In this document: one piece after another, positions 1-5,140 of the stretch
How the letters are laid out: every line of letters starts with the position of its first letter
Numbering within the stretch: position 1 is the stretch's first letter
Source: Bacteriovoracaceae bacterium UBA1018
GTDB taxonomy: Bacteria; Bdellovibrionota; UBA1018
Reading direction: 5' to 3'
Length of the DNA stretch: 5,849 bases
Assembly: GCA_002291495.1 (NCBI GenBank)
Contig: DBAE01000175.1
Span: forward strand, 6,498 to 12,346
Position numbers and translations under genes: made by a program
The notes under the pieces: model-generated
What the model saw: only the letters and a program-made list of their open reading frames with translations
Databases searched by the model: none
Told to the model about the DNA's origin: nothing

Positions 1-764
1 TTATATAGATCAGTTAGATACTTTGCAGCCGCTTCAGTGGCTCGAATCGGGTCGCGTCGCTCATCTACAAATCGATCCGTCTGCAGGTCATATCTTACGC
101 TAGTCCCGCGCATAAATTGCCAAACCCCAACTGCACTCGCATGAGATGCGGCATGGGTCTGATAACCTGACTCAATCATGGCTAAATAATAGAGCTCAGC
201 GGGTAAACCGTGTTCTTCTAGAACGTCGCTCACCACATGTCTATATTGCTCGCCTCTTTTTAAAAAACGATAAAAGCGTTCGCGGTCGTTCACGCTGAAG
301 TACTTAATCCATTTATTCACCGCTTCATTCATCTCAACTGGAATTGAAACTCGCGAAACTGACTCTGTTGCCACTGCTGGGGTCGTAGAAGTACTTGTAT
401 TGGCTGAAGCCGGGGTCTGAGACGCCTCTGAAGATTGGGATGAAGCAGATCCTTCAACAGACTGAATATAACGTCTGCCGGCAGGCTCCTTAGCGGCTTC
501 AATAGGCTCAAGCTGAGCTTCATTGCTAATAATATCCGCGACCGACACAGGGGCCGGTACTGGATGAGCATTTGTCATAGAAATGGGCCGCTCACCCTTA
601 CTTGCTCGTGATTCTTTTTTACGCGCTGGACTGCGCTCTTGAGTGCCATCAGAGCCTTTCATCGAAGTTTTCGATGTAGAGCATCCTGTCAAACCCACTG
701 CTATCCAAGCGGCAATGAGCGTTCTCATGAGCAGAGCCGAATTCATTCGATCGATTTTACACAT
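1..764 (-). CDS. MltD-like lipoprotein lytic murein transglycosylase (partial, 3' end beyond window)
   Basis: Periplasmic enzyme expected to cleave the MurNAc-GlcNAc bond of peptidoglycan without hydrolysis. The reading frame is open from 764 to the window edge, giving 254 residues and no stop. Residues 1-28 form a lipoprotein signal (basic start, LIAAWIAVGL core, lipobox LTGC with Cys28). Residues about 29-142 are a low-complexity Ser/Thr/Pro/Ala linker. The SLT domain starts near 145; it has the catalytic-Glu motif MIESGYQ (Glu198), AVGVWQFM at 211-218, and VDERRDP followed by ATEAAAKYL (233-250), as in MltD. MltD usually ends in LysM repeats, which would lie outside the window. The ATG at 764 has GGGGA about 8 nt upstream; the in-frame ATG at 746 (Cys would be residue 22) is the alternative. 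It is divergent from the gene at 923. The family call is firm; the exact subtype is less so. Confidence 0.9.
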   Translation of the reverse strand, partial: MCKIDRMNSALLMRTLIAAWIAVGLTGCSTSKTSMKGSDGTQERSPARKKESRASKGERPISMTNAHPVPAPVSVADIISNEAQLEPIEAAKEPAGRRYIQSVEGSASSQSSEASQTPASANTSTSTTPAVATESVSRVSIPVEMNEAVNKWIKYFSVNDRERFYRFLKRGEQYRHVVSDVLEEHGLPAELYYLAMIESGYQTHAASHASAVGVWQFMRGTSVRYDLQTDRFVDERRDPIRATEAAAKYLTDLY

Positions 765-816
765 CCTTGTGTTCCCCGCCTCTTTGTATTTGAACATCGA
801 TTAAAACATTTTTCAT

Positions 817-825
817 CTATAATAG
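817..825. promoter_or_regulatory. Candidate bidirectional -10 region between the divergent genes
   Basis: The plus strand has a perfect TATAAT at 818-823. The same near-symmetric bases (CTATAATAG) read TATTAT on the minus strand, so one AT-rich core could serve both divergent genes. No good -35 sits at 16-18 bp on either strand: TTGAAC at 790-795 is 22 bp away. A plus-strand transcript starting near 830 would have a leader of roughly 93 nt before the gene at 923. This is a sequence match only. Confidence 0.4.
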
Positions 826-922
826 TTGCACCTACCTCAGATAGTCTGGCCCGCATGTACCAGCCGACTACTTTTCCCGTCAAGATTTCGACAAATCAAA
901 ATTCTAATGTTACCTTTTTTTT

Positions 923-2707
923 ATGGAACGAGATCTTACGACAGGACAACCTAGGCACGAACTTGATACCGAATCCCTTTTAAGAACAATTAGATTCACA
1001 TCTATTGCCCTACAGCAGTTTTGGGTGGAGGTTCAATCCTTCCCATTATTTCTAACAGCAACCGATGTTCTTAAAAATTCCTCAATCCACGATATTGAAG
1101 AAATCCTCCATTGGCTACAAGGAAGTCCATCGTGGGGAGATCAAGTACCTGACGCCAAGTTTGTGCCAGCTCTCGGTCAGGCTGCGACACGAAAGCATCT
1201 CCTCGAGTTCTTTCGAGATGTCAAAAACGTAAGAACCATCTGCAAAGAGCTGAGCACTAAGCTCAGTGAACCGCTCAAATTAGAGTCAGTACATTCTCAG
1301 ATCATTGAGATGATTCATCGACTCGAAGAATCGCTTTCAATTGCTGACAAATATTCGATCAAGGAGATCAACTCTATTGATTTGAAACAGAAGATTCAGG
1401 GCATTGAAAAAGATCTCCGCGAAACACAACAGATTCGAAATTTCTTTATCCAGCTCTCATCCATCTCTGGGACTCCTTCGGTGCAAGACGCCAGTGAAGC
1501 GAAAGAGGCTTTTAAGGCAATCCAATGCATGAATCAGATCCCAGAAAATGTGATCATCTGGCGAAAAAAACAAATCTTGGATCCCGCTCAAAAAATTCGT
1601 CTTGAAGCATGGAGAGATCGTGCAAAACCCATCATTGAGTTGAGGAAAAAGATCGAAGACCGCTTCCAAGTTGACTCTGAGGTCGACGTGGATCGCTTAT
1701 ACAAATTAATTGCAGTATTTAAAGCCCCCGGGATATTCAGTTCGTTCAAGGCTGAGTACAAGATTGCAGTCGAAGAGTATCGTAAACTGATTAAGCCAGA
1801 GCTAAGCAAAAAGGCTCGCAAAGAAACCCCACTAGAGATGATCGAACATCTCACTAACTGGATTAACTATCGGGAACAGTCTGAGACTTTCTCCAAGAAT
1901 AGTGATGCCCAGCTATTCTTTTCTCCACACTTTAAGGGAATTGATACAGATTTCAGTTCAGCTTGTGAGGCGAGTCAGTGGGCCGCGCGTATTCGCTCCG
2001 AGCTCTTTAATTCTCCAGAGTGGGCATCTTATATTTTTGAGGCGTCATCGGAAAAACTTGCACTCGTTACCAGCTTTGGCCGCAAAGAAGGCGATCTCTA
2101 TGATGCGGCAAGAGTCGAAGAACTGGTTGATCAGATTTCCGCTCAGAAGGATAAGCTCACTAAGATCGCAGAGTCTTACCAACTTCGAATCAAAGATCTG
2201 AAGCGTCTAGCTGACAATATTCAGTTCATACATATCCCGGAGCGCACTCGTTTCTCTGGGCTTCAAGAGATCTTAGACCGCTCTGAAGAGATCGGTTTCT
2301 TAACTTATCGAATGGATTCAAACCAGGTATTGAAGGCTGGAATTAAGGAGGCTTATCACGGTGCAAATACTGACTTAGCTCCGTTAGAGAAAGCCTATTT
2401 CTATGCTCAATATATTGATACTGCTCTAATTCCACCTGCATTGAAAGCTGCGCTTCTGACTGTGCAAGGACCGCAACGCTTCAGTGATAATCGTAAAATG
2501 GTCGCTCAATGTCTACCAGCATTGTCACATGCCAAAGAACATCTGGCGCGACTAGAGATTGCAATCGCAGCCCGTCAGGATTCGTTTATCTTTATTGGAT
2601 TTCGCGAGTTCTTAGACAAAATCAACTACACCCTTAAAAATCCAGGGTTGGTAAACGACTTTATTACCTTCTGTCGCGGATTACCTAAACGACACGGAAC
2701 CGCTTAA
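923..2707 (+). CDS. Large all-helical protein resembling the helical region of DUF4011/DUF3320-type SF1 helicases, without motor domain
   Basis: The protein has 594 residues, no signal peptide, no membrane segment and no Walker A, so it is probably cytoplasmic. Long charged helices, probably coiled coil, fill about 100-175 and 395-432. From memory of the family, three stretches match the long helical region of giant superfamily 1 helicases in the same order: RFQVDSEVDVDRLY to YRKLI (248-290); FFSPHFKGIDTDF followed by W353 (332-353), like the family's 'F-G-x-x-(F/W)-x-G-x-x-T-D-(W/F)'; and LEKAYFYAQYIDTAL with PALKAAL (488-511). No helicase or nuclease residues are present, so it may be a scaffold, a regulator or a domain split from a helicase. 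The start is the first ATG after an in-frame TAA at 905-907. It is preceded by a T-tract and no Shine-Dalgarno, so the start is uncertain. The gene stands alone and ends at a strong terminator. The gene is certain; the relationship is inferred without a search. Confidence 0.85.
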   Translation: MERDLTTGQPRHELDTESLLRTIRFTSIALQQFWVEVQSFPLFLTATDVLKNSSIHDIEEILHWLQGSPSWGDQVPDAKFVPALGQAATRKHLLEFFRDVKNVRTICKELSTKLSEPLKLESVHSQIIEMIHRLEESLSIADKYSIKEINSIDLKQKIQGIEKDLRETQQIRNFFIQLSSISGTPSVQDASEAKEAFKAIQCMNQIPENVIIWRKKQILDPAQKIRLEAWRDRAKPIIELRKKIEDRFQVDSEVDVDRLYKLIAVFKAPGIFSSFKAEYKIAVEEYRKLIKPELSKKARKETPLEMIEHLTNWINYREQSETFSKNSDAQLFFSPHFKGIDTDFSSACEASQWAARIRSELFNSPEWASYIFEASSEKLALVTSFGRKEGDLYDAARVEELVDQISAQKDKLTKIAESYQLRIKDLKRLADNIQFIHIPERTRFSGLQEILDRSEEIGFLTYRMDSNQVLKAGIKEAYHGANTDLAPLEKAYFYAQYIDTALIPPALKAALLTVQGPQRFSDNRKMVAQCLPALSHAKEHLARLEIAIAARQDSFIFIGFREFLDKINYTLKNPGLVNDFITFCRGLPKRHGTA

Positions 2708-2732
2708 GAGATTTTCAGTGATATAGTCGATG

Positions 2733-2775
2733 AAAGGGCCCATTCCAGAACTGGAGTTGGGCCCTTTTCTTTTTA
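2733..2775 (+). terminator. Rho-independent terminator, shared by convergent genes
   Basis: AAAGGGCCCA (2733-2742) pairs perfectly with TGGGCCCTTT (2758-2767). An inner TCCAG/CTGGA pairing extends the stem, leaving a tiny loop. TTTTCTTTTT follows on the plus strand, giving a strong terminator 25 nt after the stop at 2707. The same stem begins about 10 nt after the stop of the minus-strand DUF378 gene. On that side only TTT follows, so termination there should be weaker. Confidence 0.92.
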
Positions 2776-2777
2776 TA

Positions 2778-3020
2778 TTAAGCAGCTCGATCAATGCGGT
2801 GGATATTTTTATTTGTCGTGGTATCCACTTCGGCTCGTTTAAGTCGACCGAATGCAAACACTTCAAAGAGTGCGGCAACACCAACCAACGTATATACGAT
2901 TCGGCTTATTAAAGCCGCTTGACCACCAAAGATAGCAGCTACGAGGTCAAATTGAAAAAGTCCCACAAGGCCCCAATTTAGGCCTCCAATAATCAAAAGT
3001 GCAGTCATAAAGCGAACCAT
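2778..3020 (-). CDS. DUF378 family small inner-membrane protein
   Basis: An 80-residue protein of unknown function in the DUF378 (YuzA-like) family. The family hallmark is plain: IIGGLNWGLVGLF (10-22), then FDLVAAIFGG (24-33), SRIVYTLVGVAAL (39-51) and a basic end. Two membrane helices are expected, at about 5-22 and 41-58, with a short loop and a polar C-terminal tail of about 22 residues. The start chosen is ATG at 3020 because GGAGGTGA, almost a perfect anti-Shine-Dalgarno match, ends just upstream. The GTG at 3026 lies inside that ribosome site and is rejected. The gene is alone on its strand and convergent with the 594-residue gene. No physiological role can be read from the context. Confidence 0.93.
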   Translation of the reverse strand: MVRFMTALLIIGGLNWGLVGLFQFDLVAAIFGGQAALISRIVYTLVGVAALFEVFAFGRLKRAEVDTTTNKNIHRIDRAA

Positions 3021-3313
3021 AGTCACCTCCCGAGGTTTGACTTTTTGTTATGCAACTTACGAACTATTTGTGTTTCAAAGCCTGAATCCAGGCAAAACTA
3101 TCTTAGACAAGTCTGTCCAACTTATTTACATCTGTCTGCTCGGAGTCGGTGATTTACATCATTTTAGGTCGCCCCAGACGCACAACTACAAGTAAATATT
3201 GATCATTTATTTTGCGCACCGCAGGCATTTGCGTTGCAATCTCTCACTCCGTTGAAGTGGAAACGCGTCACTGAGAGTCGACGCTAACTGAGTTGAAAGT
3301 GGAGTGGTGTATA
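3021..3313. other. Intergenic region between divergent DUF378 and lipoprotein genes, with short repeats
   Basis: About 290 bases with no convincing gene. Visible elements are a hairpin GCCTG-AATC-CAGGC (3080-3093), an inverted pair GACA-AGTC-TGTC just after 3105, the direct repeat ATTTACATC (3124-3132 and 3152-3160), and an AT-rich stretch TAAATATTGATCATTTA around 3190-3208. Promoters for both flanking genes should lie here. No clear -35/-10 pair at good spacing was found; TTGAAA on the minus strand near 3073-3078 is the best partial match. Confidence 0.5.
3124..3160. repeat. Direct repeat ATTTACATC x2, 28 bp apart
   Basis: Two exact 9-bp copies start at 3124 and 3152. The 28-bp spacing is not far from three helical turns (about 31 bp), so both could face roughly the same side of the DNA. 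They lie upstream of both divergent genes and could be operator half-sites, but a 9-mer pair may also arise by chance in AT-rich DNA. Confidence 0.4.
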
Positions 3314-3841
3314 ATGAAGAAAAATTTATTTGTTCAGATTTCTCTTGTGTTGGCCTTAGCCTCTGTGGCTGTCGCATGCGGCCAGCAGACATCTACAAAA
3401 AGAAAAATTCGAGGCGGATCTGGAGTCGAAGACTCAAGCGCTTTGATCAAGTCTGTGAATGGTCAAGGAGACGCTATCGAGCGCGCAAAGCTCAACGGCG
3501 AGTGGCAAACTGACTGCTTGGATATCGGTGGAAAATATTTTAAACGACGTCTGACATTTGTTGAGCCAGCTGAAGCGATCTTCGAAGAGTTTCAATATGA
3601 CCAATTTGAATGTGATTCAGACTCGATCGGATACAAGAGTTCTCAAATGATTGGAACCGACGTTAAGTTGGTATCTATCATGGTTCCATCTGACGTTGAA
3701 GGTGAGTTCAATACTGTAAATAGCTTGAGTTTCACTTATACAGACGAGTCCAATCAAGGACACACCATCTTATTTAGCGAGTTAGAGAACGGAGTTGGCA
3801 AAGTCAACTTCCAGTCTTTGAACTACAAAAAGAACTGGTAA
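3314..3841 (+). CDS. Small lipoprotein with lipocalin-like G-x-W motif, function unknown
   Basis: A 175-residue exported protein. Residues 1-22 are a lipoprotein signal: MKKN, a hydrophobic core, then AVAC with Cys22. Alanine at -3 is slightly off consensus, but Gly23 after the Cys fits. Residues about 23-58 are a polar linker. The domain from about 60 starts LNGEWQTDC, a G-x-W motif (62-64) like the first strand of lipocalin-type beta-barrels. It continues with alternating beta-like strands and ends near LNYKKNW. Cys68 and Cys100 are the only other cysteines and could form a disulfide. The start is ATG 3314 because GGAG (3301-3304) lies 9 nt upstream and it begins with a classic Met-Lys-Lys signal. 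An in-frame TTG at 3293 would add seven residues and is unlikely. The ligand and role are unknown. The gene is monocistronic, with a hairpin downstream. Confidence 0.88.
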   Translation: MKKNLFVQISLVLALASVAVACGQQTSTKRKIRGGSGVEDSSALIKSVNGQGDAIERAKLNGEWQTDCLDIGGKYFKRRLTFVEPAEAIFEEFQYDQFECDSDSIGYKSSQMIGTDVKLVSIMVPSDVEGEFNTVNSLSFTYTDESNQGHTILFSELENGVGKVNFQSLNYKKNW

Positions 3842-3867
3842 TTGTTCGTCTAAATAGTGTTTTCAAA

Positions 3868-3917
3868 AATTCACCCTAAGATAGGTCGAGGTGGGCTTGT
3901 CTTGGGGTGAGTTGTTT
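3868..3917. terminator. Hairpin terminator after the lipoprotein gene, possibly bidirectional
   Basis: AATTCACCCTAAGA (3868-3881) pairs over 14 bp, including two G-U pairs, with TCTTGGGGTGAGTT (3900-3913) around an 18-nt loop. It starts 26 nt after the stop at 3841. The plus-strand tail, TTGTTT, is a modest U-tract. On the minus strand the stem is followed by AATTTTTGAAAA, a better U-tract, so it may also stop leftward transcription coming from lexA. Confidence 0.68.
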
Positions 3918-3938
3918 ATGGCGCCGAATCGGATTAAG

Positions 3939-4065
3939 TGATAGATGCATCTCGTTATCTAAGTTAGCAATCCCGAGAAAATATTCTCGGCTCTGGATAT
4001 TCTATAAGTCCAGTATCCAGACTACTCGTCCGTTCTTTATCCAACGCGAATTTATAAGTACTTAT
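3939..4065. other. Gene-free segment dense in inverted repeats upstream of the DUF1640-like gene
   Basis: Four dyads lie in 127 bases. They are AGATGCATCT (3943-3952, flanked by GATA/TATC); CCGAGAA-AATA-TTCTCGG (3973-3990); CTGGATA (3993-3999) with TATCCAG (4014-4020); and ATAAGTACTTAT (4054-4065), a perfect 12-bp palindrome overlapping a -10-like TATAAG (4053-4058). CTGGA (3993-3997) can pair instead with TCCAG (4009-4013), so the third hairpin has two exclusive forms. This could be an operator region, an RNA leader or a small RNA. No known riboswitch was recognised, and no open frame of note is present from 3842 to 4133. Confidence 0.5.
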
Positions 4066-4133
4066 TTCGACTAGCCTTTTATGGCTGATCTTTTGCTCTT
4101 TGTTGGTGCACTACAAACTAGGAAAGAGCTCAT

Positions 4134-4481
4134 ATGTTTAACACATTAAAATATGCTAAGATTTTACAAGAAGCCGGCTTTTCGCAGAACCAGGCGGAAA
4201 CCTCAGTTAAGATTTTGGTGGATATTATGGAAGACAAACTCGCATCTAAAAGCGACATGAAGGAGCTTGAAGTTAGCTTACGTTCCGACATGAAGGTCTT
4301 AGAAACAAATCTGCGTTCTGAGATGAAAGATCTAGATAACAGTTTGCGCTCAGACATGCGAGAACTTGGATCGACTCTAAAACAAGAAATGAAAGAACTC
4401 GAAACACGCCTAACAGTTCGTATGGGAACCATGCTCGCTGCAGCCGTAACAGTATTGACTGCAATTCAGAAGTTGACCTGA
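4134..4481 (+). CDS. DUF1640-like (CCDC90-type) coiled-coil membrane protein
   Basis: A 115-residue protein with the architecture of bacterial DUF1640 proteins, relatives of mitochondrial CCDC90/MCUR1. A head, FNTLKYAKILQEAGFSQNQAE (2-22), corresponds to the family's 'F-D-T-x-K-x-x-x-x-L-x-x-A-G-F-x-x-x-Q-A-E'. A long coiled coil runs from about 33 to 95. A C-terminal membrane helix follows (about 97-113: MGTMLAAAVTVLTAIQK), preceded by LTVRMG as is typical. It is probably an oligomer anchored in the inner membrane by its C-terminus; the biochemical role is unknown. The coiled coil is five consecutive 11-residue units. The start is ATG 4134 with GGAAAGAG (4121-4128) five bases upstream. It is convergent with lexA, with 12 bases between the stops. 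Confidence 0.88.
   Translation: MFNTLKYAKILQEAGFSQNQAETSVKILVDIMEDKLASKSDMKELEVSLRSDMKVLETNLRSEMKDLDNSLRSDMRELGSTLKQEMKELETRLTVRMGTMLAAAVTVLTAIQKLT
4251..4415 (+). repeat. Five in-frame 33-bp / 11-residue repeats in the DUF1640-like gene
   Basis: Residues 40-94 consist of five units of the form S-(D/E)-M-K-x-L-(E/D)-x-x-L-R: SDMKELEVSLR, SDMKVLETNLR, SEMKDLDNSLR, SDMRELGSTLK and QEMKELETRLT. Met at position 3, Leu at 6 and Leu at 10 keep an 11-residue (hendecad) hydrophobic pattern. The DNA copies have diverged at third positions, so the repeat is old or under selection at the protein level rather than a recent slippage product. Confidence 0.9.
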
Positions 4482-4508
4482 CTTCCTGTCAGTTCAGAGA
4501 TATCTCTG
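4478..4508. other. Paired dyads at the convergent ends of the DUF1640-like gene and lexA
   Basis: CTGAC-TTCCT-GTCAG (4478-4492) is a 5-bp hairpin spanning the gap between the two stop codons. Next to it lies CAGAGATATCTCTG (4495-4508), a perfect 14-bp palindrome over the last codons and stop of lexA. Neither is followed by a U-tract on either strand, so a classical intrinsic terminator is not supported. They may simply protect mRNA 3' ends or be chance. Confidence 0.4.
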
Positions 4509-5099
4509 CACACTCACCACTTTTCCCTGAATCCGATTATCTCGCCCCGACTCAAGCTCAATGGGTTTAAATTTCGAGTTAGCAGGAAGAAGTCGTAGCC
4601 TACCGCGTTTCTTCTCTAAATATTTCACAGTCGCCTCACCATCAATCATGGCGACAACGATCTCACCATCTTCGGCATCACTCTGCTTTCTGACGACGAC
4701 ATAATCTCCATCGAATATGCCTGCCTCGATCATGCTCTCGCCTTGGACTTTGAGAGCATACAGATCCCCCCGGTACCGAGATGGCACGGTGAGGGAACCC
4801 GAAGAGGACTCAATCGCTTCAATCGGTTTTCCGGCTGGAACCATTCCGAGAATTGGAACGGTCACGGACTTAGAACGATACGTCAATCGGATACCACAAG
4901 CAGAGCCCTCATCTTTTTCCAGATACCCTTTTTTAATCAGAGCCTGGATGTGATCCTGCACGGTTCCAACTGCAGAATACTGAAAATAATGAGCAATTTC
5001 GCGAAGAGTAGGGGGTCGTCCTGCATGCGAAATTTGATGCTCAATGAACTCCAGAATCTTGGCTTGCTTCGGTGACAGCTTGATATTTCTAGTATCCAT
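4494..5099 (-). CDS. lexA: LexA repressor, SOS response regulator and self-cleaving S24 protease
   Basis: A 201-residue protein, close to the 202 of E. coli. It binds operators as a dimer; RecA filaments on single-stranded DNA stimulate its autocleavage and so induce SOS genes. The winged-helix domain covers about 1-72 (LSPKQAKILEFIEHQI, RPPTLREIA, DHIQALIKKGYL). Its hallmarks are all present: cleavage site Ala89-Gly90 in VPAGKP, nucleophile Ser122 in GESM, general base Lys159 in ATVKYL, and the FDGDYVVV strand. The recognition-helix region reads SAVGTVQDHIQAL, unlike E. coli SPNAAEEHLKAL, which predicts a different operator. The start is ATG 5099, which matches the usual N-terminus length. 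An ATG at 5120 would add MIIPYIC and overlap the promoter. Neither has a Shine-Dalgarno; the ATG sits inside the palindrome, suggesting a nearly leaderless mRNA. Autoregulation is likely. Confidence 0.97.
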   Translation of the reverse strand: MDTRNIKLSPKQAKILEFIEHQISHAGRPPTLREIAHYFQYSAVGTVQDHIQALIKKGYLEKDEGSACGIRLTYRSKSVTVPILGMVPAGKPIEAIESSSGSLTVPSRYRGDLYALKVQGESMIEAGIFDGDYVVVRKQSDAEDGEIVVAMIDGEATVKYLEKKRGRLRLLPANSKFKPIELESGRDNRIQGKVVSVQRYL

Positions 5100-5111
5100 A
5101 CATATGTATGG
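5096..5111. promoter_or_regulatory. Probable LexA operator (SOS box): perfect 16-bp palindrome between lexA and imuA
   Basis: CCATACATATGTATGG is exactly self-complementary and centred between 5103 and 5104. It sits in the 41-bp gap between the lexA and imuA start codons, where a shared LexA site is expected. It does not match the classical boxes CTGT-N8-ACAG, GAAC-N4-GTTC or GTTC-N7-GTTC, nor the TTAC-N3-GTAA box I recall for Bdellovibrio. The lexA start codon (5099-5097) is part of it. It touches the -10 elements at 5112-5118, so a bound repressor would block both promoters. Confidence 0.75.
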
Positions 5112-5118
5112 TATTATC
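5109..5118. promoter_or_regulatory. Overlapping divergent -10 elements for imuA and lexA
   Basis: The plus strand carries TGGTATTAT (5109-5117), an extended -10 form, which predicts an imuA transcript start near 5124. The minus strand reads GATAAT (5118-5113), which predicts a lexA transcript start near 5106, about 7 nt before its ATG. No convincing -35 was seen on either strand. The arrangement implies that the two promoters compete for RNA polymerase and share the adjacent operator. Confidence 0.5.
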
Positions 5119-5140
5119 ATATTTGAAGAGGTTTTACCCC

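Noticed and set aside
329..571. Minus-strand frame rich in Leu/Arg/Gln
   Set aside because: It is a frame-shifted shadow of the Ser/Thr/Pro linker of the MltD-like lipoprotein, whose own frame has the lipobox and SLT motifs.
639..983. Plus-strand open frame of 114 codons across the divergent promoter region
   Set aside because: It overlaps the transglycosylase lipoprotein signal on the other strand and the start of the 594-residue gene. It has no ribosome site and its product is not protein-like.
3020..3026. GTG at 3026 as the DUF378 start
   Set aside because: It lies inside the GGAGGTGA ribosome site; ATG 3020 has ideal spacing to that site.
3310..3315. Perfect TATAAT at the lipoprotein start codon
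   Set aside because: A transcript from it would begin after the start codon, and TTGAAA upstream is only 11 bp away. It is most likely chance within GTGTATAATG.
3973..4020. CRISPR-like or transposon-end repeats among the dyads
   Set aside because: The inverted repeats have different sequences, there is no regular spacer pattern, no transposase and no target duplication.
4130..4432. Minus-strand 100-codon frame opposite the DUF1640-like gene
   Set aside because: Its repetitive product (SERKL/SFMS units) is only the antisense reading of the 33-bp repeats; the plus frame has a ribosome site, a family match and a membrane helix.
4743..5075. Plus-strand frames opposite lexA (4717-4953 and 4743-5075)
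   Set aside because: lexA on the minus strand has all catalytic residues in place; these are shadows.
5108..5140. imuA starting at the ATG at 5108
   Set aside because: It lies in the operator palindrome, upstream of the predicted transcript start, without a Shine-Dalgarno; ATG 5141 has GAAGAGG at good spacing.
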